Source: Allolobophora icterica
Taxonomy: Eukaryota > Annelida > Clitellata > Crassiclitellata > Lumbricidae
DNA length: 64,000 nucleotides
Direction: 5' to 3'
NCBI GenBank assembly: GCA_963556255.1
Contig: OY744611.1
Span: forward strand, 35,040,285-35,104,284
In this document: positions 53,119-64,000 of the stretch, piece by piece
Layout: every line of letters begins with the position of its first letter
Numbering within the stretch: position 1 is the stretch's first letter
Program-made: the position numbers and the translations under genes
The notes under the pieces: generated by a model
What the model was told of the DNA's origin: nothing
The model's input: the letters and a program-made list of their open reading frames with translations, nothing else
Databases searched by the model: none

Positions 53119-56100
53119 CTACAGAAACGTATTTATATGGCGTCCTATATAGCAGCAGCTCTGAGGAAAAGACTTGCCCCAACTGATAGATGCTCAGATC
53201 AGCTATTAGCCTTAAGGAATGGAATCTGAAGACGTTAAGACCAGGTGTAAGGTATTTCGGAATAGATTACAAGTGACCATTGCTGAGAATTACTATATTG
53301 GCAGTATAGAAGTTTTCAGAATACATTAGCTGAGCTGAATTCGATTGGATTAGCCTGGACAGGACTCAGTTGGACTTAATCTGGGTGGATTAGACTTTAT
53401 TGGATTACATTTCATTGGACCTTATAAGCTTGAATTTGATTGGAAATGTAGTACGCCTAGATTAGCTTGGATAAATTATATCATATCATGTATGGTTATT
53501 TATAAAGCGCCGCTCGCTGTATAGACTATTCAGAGGCGCTCCCAGCGTGACAGCTCCAAGGGAAAAGGAAGGAAAATTGTGTGGATTGGATTTGATCGGT
53601 CAGGATAAGATTAGATTAACTGGATTAGATTAGTGTATATTCGATACACTTTAATAGGGACCATCCATATAGTACGTACGCGTGTAGGGGGAGTAGGGTT
53701 AACCCAAAATCCCAAATCATGTATTTGCGTATGGGGAGGTCTTCTGATAATGTACGTACGCATAGGAACGGGGGAGGGGTAAACCCTATAATTTGTCTAT
53801 ATTGGTTTTCAAATTTATTGGCCTTTTCAGCTATTAGGTACTACCAAGGGAAGTAGGACTGTGGGAGAGGTGTCACGTATGCCACCTTAGGGTCCTTACC
53901 TCTGAACGCTATTATTAAACTATCACACAGCTCAGCAGTGAGTCCATGGATTATTCATCCTTCAGTCTGGCCTAAGATGCAGACAGCCGGTGGCTGGACC
54001 TGTCGTACTGACACATTCTGCAGCTGGTCTTGGGAGGGGGTGCGTCAAGCGTACGTACGCAGGTGGGGGGGGGGTACGTGTGCGTACAGGAGGAGGGGTC
54101 CAAGTTCCCCGGATTTTTGCGTACGTACTATATGGATGGCCCCTTATACTACACTGACAAACACTGGTTTAGTTAGGATTAGATTAGGCCTAGATTAATT
54201 TTAGGTATACTGTACCTATGGCGAGATGGACCGAGAGGGCGATTCGATCCATCGTCAGAGACCAGATCCTCAGGTCGTGAACGTTTACCACTTCTCGAAG
54301 ACCTCGCAGAGACTCCACAACCTCAACGTACCTCAAATCGCTTGGAGCACCTGAAAATATTGCTGCAATCAGTGTAGGCCCTAATCGTGAATCGTGATCC
54401 TTGCTTATTATTATCGTTCATTAATTGTTATTAGGCCTGTTATTATTATGCCTGATGTTACTATTGTCATTATTATTATTTTACAGAAATAAAAATGAGA
54501 CTTCTGGAACAAAGAAACTAGGTTAGAAGTAGAAAATGAAAGATAATTTTCTACTGTTATTATCTCTATAATAATAACCTGAGTATAGCGTACGTCCGTA
54601 CGTGATACGCCAGTGATGCTACAGAATAATAGAAATTATAGGCCTACTAAGTAAACGACGGACCAGCAATAGGCCTAGGGGTCGTCCATAAAGGACGCCC
54701 GCAATATATGACCTACTTTCGACCCCTCCCTCCCCCTTCTCCGCATTTGACCTTAACCCCTCCCTCCCCTTTGCGAACGCCGCACGCCTAAGCCAATTTT
54801 TAATGTCATCGTCATTATTTTTACATTTATTCCACAGTTCCTGTGCACGTTTTAGTGACAGTTCGGGTTTCATATCCCGGGATGTGCAATAATAAAGCCT
54901 CTTTAAAGTCGCAGTAATGGTTATACCACGCATGAGGTTTTAGGCAATCACTTCAATGAACTTTTCGTCTTTCGGGGAAGGTTGAAACAAGGTGGTGTTT
55001 AAAAACTATCAACTTTAAAAGTTTGGATGCGGACGTCCGCACTGATCATAACCCTCCCTCACCCTTGTCCGCATTTGTCCGCACTTCGATGACCCCTCCC
55101 TCGCCCCTCATTGCGGACGTCCTTTCTGGATGACCCCAAGGTAGGCCTACGACTTTATTTCATAATGTTTTAATACGTTACGTGGCCCTATTTTAAGTTT
55201 CCTAATAGTTTCCAAAGATTTAAATAAATATCACTTTTCAATTTCTCATTTTTATTATTGGTAGTAATGAAAACATGTTAATTATAACTCCAATTGAAAG
55301 ACACCACGTCATTCTTGTATTTAATTGTGCTTAATCAAAATAGGCCGGCTACAGAAACGTGAATGCCCGAAGATGTCATTAAACTGTTGGGATCCACCTA
55401 TCTAGAAACGTTGACTACGCCACCGCCGTACTCGGGCGGTCCCAGTCTCAAGCCTGGATAAAAGAGGAGGGCGACGCTAACCATATTTTCTTGTAAAACA
55501 TGCAATGTCATTAACTGAAATTACACATGTATCCGTTTTTATCTTTGCGGCCTGGGCTCGAATTATAAAATCGTCTTTGCATTAAGACTAAGCCAGAACC
55601 GAGCTGAGGCTGACCTTCCATAAGGACGACCATGACGTCCTTGAGGATTTGCACCGTCGTGAAGAGAACCAAGACCGAGAAAATGAAAGTGCAGATTGGA
55701 TCAGCCAGCTTCCAATCTGGCTACACAACAAAACATAAATATCATTTGCATTTATATAGCTCCTACGTCGGTGTATACATTATTTTAGGCACCCTTGTCT
55801 TACCTTCACTTACCTTCAATTACTGCCATCACTCAACTTACCGTCTTATATATATTTTTTATATCCTATTATTCCTACCATATACCTCACCTGGATTTAC
55901 TTTAAAGTAGCTTAATTTACAGAAATTAATACTAGATTTGGCTTTGGTAAGGTAGATTTGCCTTACCACTATGCAAAGTAAGGTTACTTTCAATTACCCT
56001 ACTTTCACTCCACTTACCTTCCCAAGCCTTACATCATATTCTTTACTAAGACCTTCACAATTCCCATGCCAACGCTTTCATACAATATCTTGCCTTTCCT

Positions 56101-59100
56101 TGGCTATAGTTGTCTTGCCTAATCTTGCTTTCGCTTGCCTTGCCTAATCTTGCCTTCCCTTGCCTTGCATTTCAATTGTTCAACTTTGCCCTCCCGTCCA
56201 TGACCTTACCTTCCTTTCCCTCCCTCCGTGAGGAATGGAAAGGAAGGTCTGTTTCTCTAGAGTCTAGATGGACTGACCTTGAAGAAGATGACGCAAGCGG
56301 CCGCTAGAACTCCGACGCTTTGTATGACGTCACCGAGTACGTGAATGAAAGCCGCTCTCACATTGATGTTACGCTTGGCCTTTGGGTGATCTGAGCTACA
56401 AGGCTCCTCCTTCGCCTCCTCAGATCCCACGTGCAAAGGGGTCGTTGGAGACTTAGGATTGATTGGGCCAACGGCGCTGAGACTCGACTCGGATGCGTGG
56501 CGCTGGAGTGATCCGCGCATCAAACTGGAATCGAGGCTCGAATCGGAAGCGGGTAGCGTTTTCGAAGCGAGTCTCTGGTCGGAAGAGAGGCTGCCGTATG
56601 AAAGGTGCTTCTTCGTTGGGCCAAGTGGCACTTCGTTGCCATTGGATACAATGTCGTCGTCATGTCCATGGGAATGAGCGTCATTGTCCCCCTGGGAGTG
56701 ACCTTTGACACTGTCATGGCTGTGACCGTGTTTACTTTGGTGCAGACTCAGAAGCATACTAAATCAATTAAACCGTTAAACGCCTCTTAAATCAATAAAT
56801 CAATCAAACAAATCATTAACAAGTAAGGAACTGCAGTGTTGTAAAAGTCATTAGGTTAGATCAGATCAGATTACGTTAAAGTTTAAAGAGAGCTGAGAAA
56901 CTTCACCTCGCTATCTGAGACCGTTCCATTGTGTCCAGCCAAGCTATCGCCTCTTTAGTTTTCGTCACTGAATTTAGTAAAAATATTGCATGGTGTTGGT
57001 GTGTGGTTGGATCAATGGTTGATTTTCTTAAACCACCAGTTCAACGCCATCTCATGGCAAACTAATGGTAAATTGACGGAAAGACATAGGAATGGATGGG
57101 TAGGCAAATGACGGGATGGGTGGAAGGATAAACGGGTGGGTGGATGGATGGGTGGATTGATTGATGGATATAGGATCTGATTGGGTGGGTGAATGGATGG
57201 ATGGAGGAATGGGTAGGTGAATGAAAGGATGAATGGGAGGATATATCAATAAATAAAGCACCCCCTCCCATTATCACCCCTTTCCAACCTCTCCTTCCTC
57301 TCCAAACTCCTAAAACGATGCATATCCCTCCAGCTGGTTGATTGCCTTGAACACCAACTCATTAATGCCCCTCTCCACTCCGGCTAATATATCAAAAATT
57401 TCAGTTAATAAGAAGGCAGGAACTTAGGGAGGGAGGAAGAAATGAAGGAAGGAAGAATAAAAATAAGGAAATAATGAATGAAGGAAGGAAGCGAGGAAAG
57501 AAGATAAGAGTGAAGGAAGAAAGACGTAGGGAAGGAAGGAAGAGGGGAAGGAAGGAAGGATGAATGGACTTACATAAGGTTGATTCCGAGTCCTAGACCG
57601 GCCATGATGAGCATGATCTTGGCGTCAATCTCGTAGTCACGGCTAATGACCCTTTGAATTGCAAGGTAGACGAGAATACCAGTCACCAACCAGACCAACA
57701 GCACCGACACCAACGCACCAACCATCTCTACAAACCCAAAACTACAGTACGTTCATTCTTCACGACTTCCCAAGTGCCATGGAGTATCTTGGGAGAAGGC
57801 ATTCATTTGCCGCTATATTCGACTCTAACCATGAAGCCATAGGCGTAGACTCTGGGGGAGGCAGCCGGGGCACGTGCACAACCCCCAATAATTGAGATGG
57901 ACTGTACAAGTGTACATCCAATGCAACAAGTGTAGAATGAATAACCAAGCCCCAACCCCCCAATATTTTGGACAAGTTTACGCCAGTGCCTGCAGCAATG
58001 GACGATCCCAAGGTTTGAACACGGGGGCCAGCTTCGCTGACAAGATTGATCACAGTTAGCCAAAAAGCTCCGATAGGAGAGACTGCCGCGATGCTGATAT
58101 ATATATATATAGCGTCCTCATCAATTTAATCTAGCCGCCTCGGAGATGCACAAGATAATGTAATTGATAACTTGCTGATCAAGTGACGAACCACACGGAG
58201 CAGTTTTGAGCCAAGTCAGTCACCATCAGAAGACCACTCCCTTCTCACTGACGCAGTTCCTGATTCGTTTTAGTCAGCAAACAGAGTTCACTAAAGGAGA
58301 CAGACATGCAGGGGCGTCTACCCCCACCCCCAAGTCATTGGAGCAACTTCCTCTCCCTTCACTCCGCTTCCCCCTTTCCCTTCCTCTCCCCCCACTAATG
58401 ATGGCACACACATTGACAGATCTCCCCCCCCCCCATTTCTAGGATGGAGCCTTTGCTCCAAGGTTTCTATGGTGTAGACACCCCTGCAGACAGGCTAACC
58501 CCCCCATAACTAAGCCCTTAACGTTTCCGCTTCTAAGGAAACAATGTCAAGTAGGTAAACTTATTAACCAATTGGAATCCACCGTACACCACTTAGGCTG
58601 TGTATCAACAACTTGCTTAATACTCTTTGTAATTAATGGTAGACAGTCAGAAAGAGGAAGACAGCCAGACAGGAAGAGAGCGTCGAAGCTAGAGCAGCCT
58701 CTCTGAGGCCTGCTAATTAACATCAGGATACGATGACAAAGTTTGACTATGTCTAATAAGTAATAACTAGCGACACTTATGTTATCCGCTTAACAGATTA
58801 TAGTAGATTACGATTCGTCGTTGCTGTCGTAATCAAGACAACGACAATAAGTTTTTCCATAGTGTTGATTCAGGAATTCAGAATACTGGCCGCGGGATGG
58901 GTGATAAACAGCTCCAACAAAGTATATTGTGTCGTTGTTTTTCACTCTGATCCATAACACTTCTAGATCAGTGGAAATATTCACATTAGGCTGAAATTTT
59001 GATGAGTCTATTTGTGATTTACAATAGATAGCTATTCCACCCCCTCTCCGACGAGGTCTGTATCGACGATATATAGGACGTATCCACCGATAGACATCAT

Positions 59101-59475
59101 TTGACAAGAGTGTTGATCTTTTAGCCACTTTCAATGACTAGGGGCCTACTACTAAATCAGGATTAAAAGCGATAATATCAGCAGAGAGGTGCTGCAATGC
59201 ATGAGGTTGTACAATACTTGTAGGATTTATGAGTAGAATCGATGGATGAGAAGAGTTGACGATTGCGGAATTTCTTAATTTCTGACTCTAGAATGGCCTT
59301 TCAAAAGAAGACACGAATAGGTACGTACCAGCCCGATGCCAACCAAAGTTCATGCGCTTCGTTGCCGGTGAAGAGGCGATATAAAGGGACAGGAGGCTGA
59401 TCAGGAAGCTGGCAAGGTCCGCCAGCAGATGCGCCGCGTCCGTCATTATGGCTAAGCTGCCGGACAGCACCCCAC
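52970..59475 (-). CDS. SLC30 (ZnT2/3/4/8-type) zinc transporter, 5' end missing
   Basis: Six minus-strand exons join in phase into ~390 residues: 59329-59475, 57574-57727, 56278-56758, 55615-55720, 54216-54350, 52970-53118. [20 protein letters not shown] and [16 protein letters not shown] carry the two His/Asp zinc-site pairs of TM2 and TM5. [20 protein letters not shown] is TM3. [18 protein letters not shown] is the start of the His-rich cytosolic loop. [13 protein letters not shown] is TM6. The C-terminal domain ends [14 protein letters not shown], matching the ZnT2/3/8 ending with its Cys-x2-Cys. The family exchanges Zn2+ for H+ into vesicles or granules. The exon(s) for the N-terminus and TM1 are not found before the window ends. 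The His loop is followed by a ~90-residue Ser-rich insertion. Which vertebrate paralogue is nearest cannot be decided. Confidence 0.94.
53490..53575 (-). mobile_element. LINE 3' end fragment
   Basis: The minus strand reads 'gctgggagcgcctctgaata', then 'gcgctttataaataacc', like the end of the LINE at 8940-8990. It is ~85 bp and non-functional. Confidence 0.55.
53657..54143. mobile_element. MITE, GTACGTACGC family, copy 2
   Basis: GGGACCATCCATATAGTACG at the left is mirrored by TACTATATGGATGGCCCC at the right. Interior 'gtacgtacgc' and G-rich blocks match 59930-60382. It is more decayed, and the target site is unclear. Confidence 0.8.
54216..54350 (-). CDS. ZnT exon: cytosolic C-terminal domain
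   Basis: Acceptor atattttcag precedes 54350; donor CCATAG|GTACAG follows 54216; phase 1 at both ends. [20 protein letters not shown] and HLAI match the beta strands of the family (VEALHSLHIWALT, HIAI). Confidence 0.93.
54678..55127. mobile_element. MITE, GGGGTCATCC family, copy B (inverted)
   Basis: Starts GGGGTCGTCCATAAAGGACG and ends GACGTCCTTTCTGGATGACC plus CC. The interior is the inverse of copy A, including 'gaacccgaactgtcac'-type blocks. TAGGCCTA occurs at both sides but is offset by four bases at the right. Confidence 0.85.
55615..55720 (-). CDS. ZnT exon: TM6
   Basis: Acceptor tgttgtgtag precedes 55720; donor GGAAG|GTCAGC follows 55615; phase 0 in, 1 out. [20 protein letters not shown] and [11 protein letters not shown] match the family directly. 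Confidence 0.95.
56278..56758 (-). CDS. ZnT exon: His-rich loop, Ser-rich insert, TM5
   Basis: Acceptor ttgatttag precedes 56758; donor TTCAAG|GTCAGT follows 56278; phase 2 in, 0 out. [15 protein letters not shown] starts the zinc-binding loop. About 90 Ser/Leu-rich residues follow (about 56390-56640). [20 protein letters not shown] is TM5 with the second His/Asp pair. Confidence 0.94.
57062..57250. repeat. (GGAT/GGGT)n degenerate microsatellite
   Basis: Imperfect tetramers in the transporter intron; long His/Pro/Ser frames on the minus strand are artefacts. Confidence 0.85.
57410..57565. repeat. (GGAA)n purine tract
   Basis: Degenerate 'ggaagga' repeats end nine bases before the donor of the TM3/TM4 exon. 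Confidence 0.85.
57574..57727 (-). CDS. ZnT exon: TM3 and TM4
   Basis: Acceptor tgggtttgtag precedes 57727; donor CCTTAT|GTAAGT follows 57574; phase 1 in, 2 out. [27 protein letters not shown] and [16 protein letters not shown] match TM3-TM4. Confidence 0.95.
58309..58486. mobile_element. hAT-like MITE, 178 bp
   Basis: Ends CAGGGGCGTCTACC and the inverse of GGTGTAGACACCCCTG. Flanks CAGACATG (58301-58308) and CAGACAGG (58487-58494) fit an 8-bp duplication with one change. It lies in the transporter intron. Confidence 0.82.
58800..59290 (-). mobile_element. LINE endonuclease-domain fragment
   Basis: The minus strand reads [13 protein letters not shown], then after a stop [29 protein letters not shown] and FVGAVYHPS: the APE-type endonuclease/phosphatase domain of LINE ORF2. 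It is truncated at both ends, with one in-frame stop. It lies 39 bp from the next transporter exon. Confidence 0.85.
59329..59475 (-). CDS. ZnT exon: TM2 with first zinc site (first recognised exon)
   Basis: Acceptor atattctttag precedes 59475; donor GGGCTG|GTACGT follows 59329; phase 1 at both ends, so a coding exon must lie upstream. [20 protein letters not shown] and MNFGWHRA are diagnostic. Confidence 0.95.
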
Positions 59476-59576
59476 CTAAAGAATATATTCGAACCAGTGA
59501 TAATGTTACCATTTGTTGCCGCCCCTAACAAATCAAGTAAAAATCCGATAGACTAGCCTATTTAAACTATCGCGAT

Positions 59577-59735
<159 letters not shown>

Positions 59736-59929
59736 TAATAAAAATAGTGACAGTTATTGATTCCGAGATTGTGAGGGGACCGAGGGGTGAGGAGTCATAT
59801 TATCAAGGCCGACAATATCAGCGTGAGTCCATAATCATACGGATTTGTAACTGATGAATTAAGGATTATAGAAGCTTGCGCTTTGACCTACATTTCCACA
59901 TCCCGATATGACTAAGATGACAACCATAA

Positions 59930-60382
59930 GGGGCCGTCCACATATTACGTACGCAATGGGGGAGGGGGGTCCGGGGGGAGGGGGGTCGGATTTTGGCGAT
60001 TTTGCGTACGGGTGCGAACGGGGGGAGGGAGGGGGGGACAAAAGTGTACGTACGCAAAATAAATTTCTAATTATGACGTCCACATTAGCCTATTTATAAC
60101 TCTGTATTGTCCTATAGTCAGTCGTTCGATGGCATTTTATTACATTATATAAAAGCCATGTGCAGTTATTCTGTGCTGTGAACGAGACACCTATAATTTG
60201 TCTATATTGGCCCTCACTCATCCTTCAATCTGGACTAAAGTGCAGACAGTAGAGGCACTTTCTGCAGCTGGTCTTCGTGTACGTACACAGGGGGGGGGTG
60301 TGGAAGAAAGTACGCTTGCGAACAGAGGGGAGGGGGGTCCAATTTTCCCGGATTTTTGCGTACGTAATATATGGATGGCCCC
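59930..60382. mobile_element. MITE, GTACGTACGC family, copy 1
   Basis: Ends GGGGCCGTCCACATATTACG and the inverse of CGTAATATATGGATGGCCCC. TAA lies outside both ends (59927-59929, 60383-60385). G-rich blocks lie inside. There is no transposase. Confidence 0.88.
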
Positions 60383-60762
60383 TAAGGCGGAGAGTGAGGG
60401 TGTAGTCTGTCGGGTGACCTGTGTGATTGAAAGTCTGCCTGTCTGACTGCCTGTGACTCAGTTCGTCTGTCTCTCGGTTTACCTGTGTAAGTACTATCGT
60501 ACTTTTGTGGTACATACTCCTCACTCTGTCTAAATACACGAAACAAGGCGCCCTTGTAACGGCATGGCTGTGTTACGGCGCCATATAAATTGTCACTATT
60601 ATTATTATTACTAGCTGTAACCCGTGAAAAATCACGGTAGGCTATGTAAATTTAGTTTAGAAACTTAGTTCAAATTTAACCCGTGACAGATCAAGGAACG
60701 TAAATTAACTTTATAAGCTGTAATATGGAAAAGTAAAATGTGTGCTTGAGACTATACCCCGT

Positions 60763-60910
60763 GATCGATCGAGTCGAACTGCTACGATCGACTTGGCTCG
60801 GCCGACGATCGACTCGATCGACTTTGTCGACTAGTCGACCTCTCGTCGACTCGATCGACTTGGCAAATAAACGATCGACTTGGTCGATTTTGTCGACTTG
60901 GACTGTATCT
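60763..60910. repeat. GTCGACT/GATCGACT-rich repeat
   Basis: About a dozen 'atcgactt' and 'gtcgact' words in 150 bp, many palindromic around TCGA. It is non-coding and possibly satellite-derived. Confidence 0.75.
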
Positions 60911-61203
60911 CTTGGCCAGGGGCCCGGGAGCCATGGCGCCAACTTAAGCCTGATTCCCTTGAAATAACATATTTAACAGATTAATATCTAAATCCCCAAG
61001 GGATCATCTGTACTCTCTGTACTTTCGTCATCTAACGAATCCAATCCGTATCTAACCTTATTGATCTCTGGACTTCTGTCTTACTCTACAATTCTGTAGC
61101 TACACCTTAAGTAAGCCTGCATCTTTATAGGCAAATGGCAAGACGGTATTTATACCAAACTGAACTCACCTGCGAAATCCATCCAACCGCTATGGTCAGT
61201 GAA

Positions 61204-61355
61204 TAATCTAGACGTCTTTGGGGGGTAAATTTCCCCCCCCCTAGGATTGATGTTTCCCCCCCAGAATCCAGCAATATTGTAATGTAGACACGTGTTGGGG
61301 TGGAAAATCCCCCCAGGAAACTTGTTCCCCCCCCCACAAGAGGGGGACTAGATTA
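61204..61355. other. G/C-homopolymer-rich inverted segment
   Basis: Runs of 6-9 G or C ('ttggggggtaaattt', 'gtttcccccccag', 'cttgttccccccccc') alternate, so parts can pair. 'ctaga' and 'tctag'-like words flank it. Its identity is unknown. Confidence 0.35.
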
Positions 61356-62149
61356 CAGCCTGCGCTATGGTCACGCCACTTTATAACACAGAGGGCATCG
61401 TGTTAGGGTGAGTTCGGGTAAAGTGAACCAACGGGTTGAGTGAACCAATTCTGGAAGGAAGTAGTGCCCGGCGCCGCCGCCATCCGCCGCCGCCGTTAAG
61501 CCCTCAAGTCGAAACCAGTCGCTAAGCTAATGACTGCTAGCGACTTCGTTCACTTAATATTTTGCTTGTTGTTTTAATCGCGGTTTTCAAGTAAACAATG
61601 ACAGAACAGTGCTTCTACTAGCTAACAGCTGATAACATAACCACCTGTACTCAATTGTATAATCAAGTGTACGTCCACGTTGTTGTCTATCAATGCAAAT
61701 AATATCTATGTAGAAACTGAAACTGAAATTTTCAAGTAACTGAAAGGAACACGGAAATTGAAACTGTAATAAAAACTGAAATTATTTCAGAACTGTAACT
61801 TGAACTGAAATAAAAATTACGAACCATAAACTTAATTAAAGCTGGAATTTTAATTAATTCAAAACTGAAATATCACTAGCTTTGACTTCGTGGTATGTTT
61901 TATTCCTTTTATAAACACTCAAATGCGTAACAAATTCACATTAGCATTAATTTTCACAGTCATCGGGCATGCGCAAATGAAACTGAGCCCATGTAGAACC
62001 CATATTCTCATACTGGACCCGTATAGAGTTCATATGGGTCGCATCTAGTGTCCATGGAAATGATGGCACGCTCAGTACAGTATATGCGGTACAAATGCAT
62101 TTTATCGTTAGATAATCAGGTATGTCCAATGGACATATCAGATTACATG

Positions 62150-62290
62150 AGAAGTCGATAGCAAGTCGCTAAGTCAGTCGCTAAGTCTAAGCGACTTATT
62201 CAGTCGATAAGCATGCGACTTAGTCGACTGAGTCGCTAAGTCAGTCGCTAACTCATCAAGTCAGTCGCTAACTCCTTAGCGACTGACTCC
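62150..62290. repeat. AGTCGCTA short tandem repeat
   Basis: 'cagtcgctaagt' and its inverse 'gcgactta' recur about ten times in 140 bp. It is non-coding. Confidence 0.85.
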
Positions 62291-63074
62291 GGGTACTAGA
62301 AGGAAGCGTATGTACAGCACGCTGTTAATATCACGTGCGCGTGTGCTCTATTTTTACATACTATTGCCATTTGGCTACTCATTTAGCGGGTTATTTGAAA
62401 AATACCTAGCAGCTGCATGTTTTGAGAGGCGAAATGATGTGGGATGTCGAAGAAACTTCCAAAAATTTAAGTGTCCTACTTTTTAACTGAGGTGTAACAA
62501 AAGTCAGTTTTTCATGTAAATGCCTTACACTATGCAGCCGAATTTTTTCAGTATTAATTTGTAGGTTTTATGGTATAGAAAAACATTGTTGAAATGTCGA
62601 AATGAACGAATACACGCTCTATAAATAGAAATTTATCGTATGGTTCACTTTACCTGTACGTGCTGGTAAAGTGAACCAAGCAAGTTCAACTAAATTAAGT
62701 GAACCAGTGGTTCACTTTTACTGATAGGCTCCTATAGCTTTGGCGAGCCTGGTAAATGAAATAGGCATATATGAGTAGGCCTAGATGTAGGCTCCTAATA
62801 TCAGTTATTGCTATAATACAAAAAACTTGCATTGTAAACAAAATTTAATGAATACAAGTAAAAAATTTATTTTCTAAGAACTACACATTATGTTTTTAAG
62901 GTTTAAGTTAGAGATTTATTTGCACCACCATGGGTAGATTCCAACATCATATGGAACAAGACATAGAAATAAAGGAAAGACCAAGATTCCATCCTTTCTG
63001 TTGGTCTAAGTAATCGTAATGTTCAACTTGAAGAAGTCTAATTTATGGCCTAAACCTAGCCAGCAGTGTTGAGA

Positions 63075-63490
63075 CTCGGCCATTGTCTGATCCAGTTTCA
63101 CCTAGTGGTGTTGAGAGTGCATCACTTCCCAGGCTCAGTTCATCCACTGGCATTGATACTAGATCAACAGTGAGTCACCCCTGTTCTCCCAGTAAAGCTG
63201 AGCCTGCTCAAGAGATGACCGCACCTAGCATTCAGTTGATCAGGAACTTGGTCTTTGCTACATAAAATGAGACTAAATCTTCCTTGAGCAAGACCCAAAA
63301 GAACGAAGGCAAGACTGCAAAGCAACATCTTTGAAAAACGCCAGCACTGCAGGCAAAGGTATTCCTGTCTTGTGTGTGGCGAGGACTATGATGAATCATG
63401 GATTCAGTGTAGAAAGTGTTAAGACTGAGCACATGAGGATTGTGCTAACCGACAAGGATTACTATTATTGCCACATTTGTATTATTCATT
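63075..63490 (+). pseudogene. C-terminal remnant of a pogo/CENP-B-like transposase
   Basis: A Ser/Pro-rich segment (SDPVSPSGVESASL) is followed after frameshifts by LVCGEDYDESWIQCRKC, then AHEDCAN and a possible CHIC. This resembles the PHD-like Cys/His finger at the tail of pogo-type DDE transposases in invertebrates. Two stops lie inside the finger (near 63421 and 63427), and no DDE domain is visible, so it is dead. Confidence 0.5.
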
Positions 63491-64000
63491 AGGCTAACTG
63501 CACGGCACTAGGTTTGGACTAGTTTTAGAAAAAGGAGTCCATTTGAAGTGTTCAATAGCTTCAAGTGTTGTTATTCTTCTGTGCAATGATATAGACTTAC
63601 TATTAGTTCTGTGCTGCAAGGGTTCTTGCATCTTTTGTAGATTGATTAATACTTTTGTTGAACACCATAACTAAGTTTTCTTAAGATTGACTTTTGTAGT
63701 TCAATTTAGGTTGGAATTATTAAAACCAGTGCAATTGTTTACCTAATACTGTGATTTATCTATGTCTTTAGGCTATGTTTATGTTGGTTCACTTTAGGGA
63801 ATATATTTTTATACTGGTAAAATCTGGTTCACTTTATCATAGAACACTGGTTCACTATATCTGAAAAGTCAGGTAAAGTGAACCGTTTGACAACACAACT
63901 TTGAAAGGCTATTTTACATACTTAACCTGAATATAACTTCAGTTTTACTGTATATCCTTTTAGAGCAATGAATGATCTATAAGATAGTGTATTTAGATCT

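Larger units (their letters stand above)
61415..63890. repeat. Region with seven AAAGTGAACC motifs
   Basis: The motif or its inverse (GGTTCACTTT) occurs near 61419, 62642, 62671, 62706, 63784, 63828 and 63873. It may mark a composite DNA transposon carrying the broken transposase at 63080-63490. The ends were not defined. Confidence 0.45.

Noticed and set aside
61125..61190. GCAG|GTGAGT donor as the missing zinc-transporter first exon
   Set aside because: The upstream translation (FTDHSGWMDFAG) has no TM1 character or family match.

Overview
The window is AT-rich, intron-containing animal nuclear DNA. Five conserved metazoan genes can be reconstructed with GT-AG splice sites that keep phase: a PAIP1-like gene (minus strand, 6111-17706), an intronless Jun-family bZIP gene (plus, 22283-23314), URM1 (minus, one coding exon, 29367-29663), a TNFAIP3/A20-like gene (plus, 35218-50741), and a ZnT2/3/4/8-type SLC30 zinc transporter (minus, 52970-59475, 5' end missing). 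Full A20 architecture, intronless jun, tRNA-derived SINEs, LINEs with ATGAATG tails and abundant small hAT elements suggest a non-vertebrate metazoan, probably marine. I cannot name the phylum from sequence alone.

Layout: 1-6.1 kb holds decayed repeats, a foldback element and a hAT-like element ending in AAGACC arrays. 6.1-18 kb is the PAIP1-like gene; its introns hold an almost intact LINE reverse transcriptase, a 2.8-kb transposon with 0.9-kb inverted arms, and two SINE families. 18.9-22.1 kb holds two copies of a retroelement with an R2/Dong-like restriction-type endonuclease domain, bounded by long AAT microsatellites, ending about 170 bp before the jun start codon. 23.3-29.2 kb is jun flank and degenerate repeats, followed by URM1. 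30-34 kb is dense in microsatellites and small DNA transposons. 35.2-50.7 kb is the A20-like gene, whose intron 2 is 5.7 kb of nested hAT-type debris. 50.7-53 kb is the tail-to-tail space to the zinc transporter. 59.5-64 kb is its upstream flank, with a TAA-flanked MITE, TCGA-rich and AGTCGCT-rich repeats, and a broken pogo-like transposase tail.

The genes do not form an operon. Functionally, jun and A20 are both stress and immune signalling factors (AP-1 output and NF-kB restraint), PAIP1 and URM1 act in translation and tRNA thiolation, and SLC30 moves zinc. Their proximity may be chance. The most unusual material is in the mobile elements: retroelement 3' ends sharing a hairpin with a compensated base pair, two foldback transposons that share a 36-bp internal satellite monomer, and inverted hAT-like copies whose ends are hexamer minisatellites.
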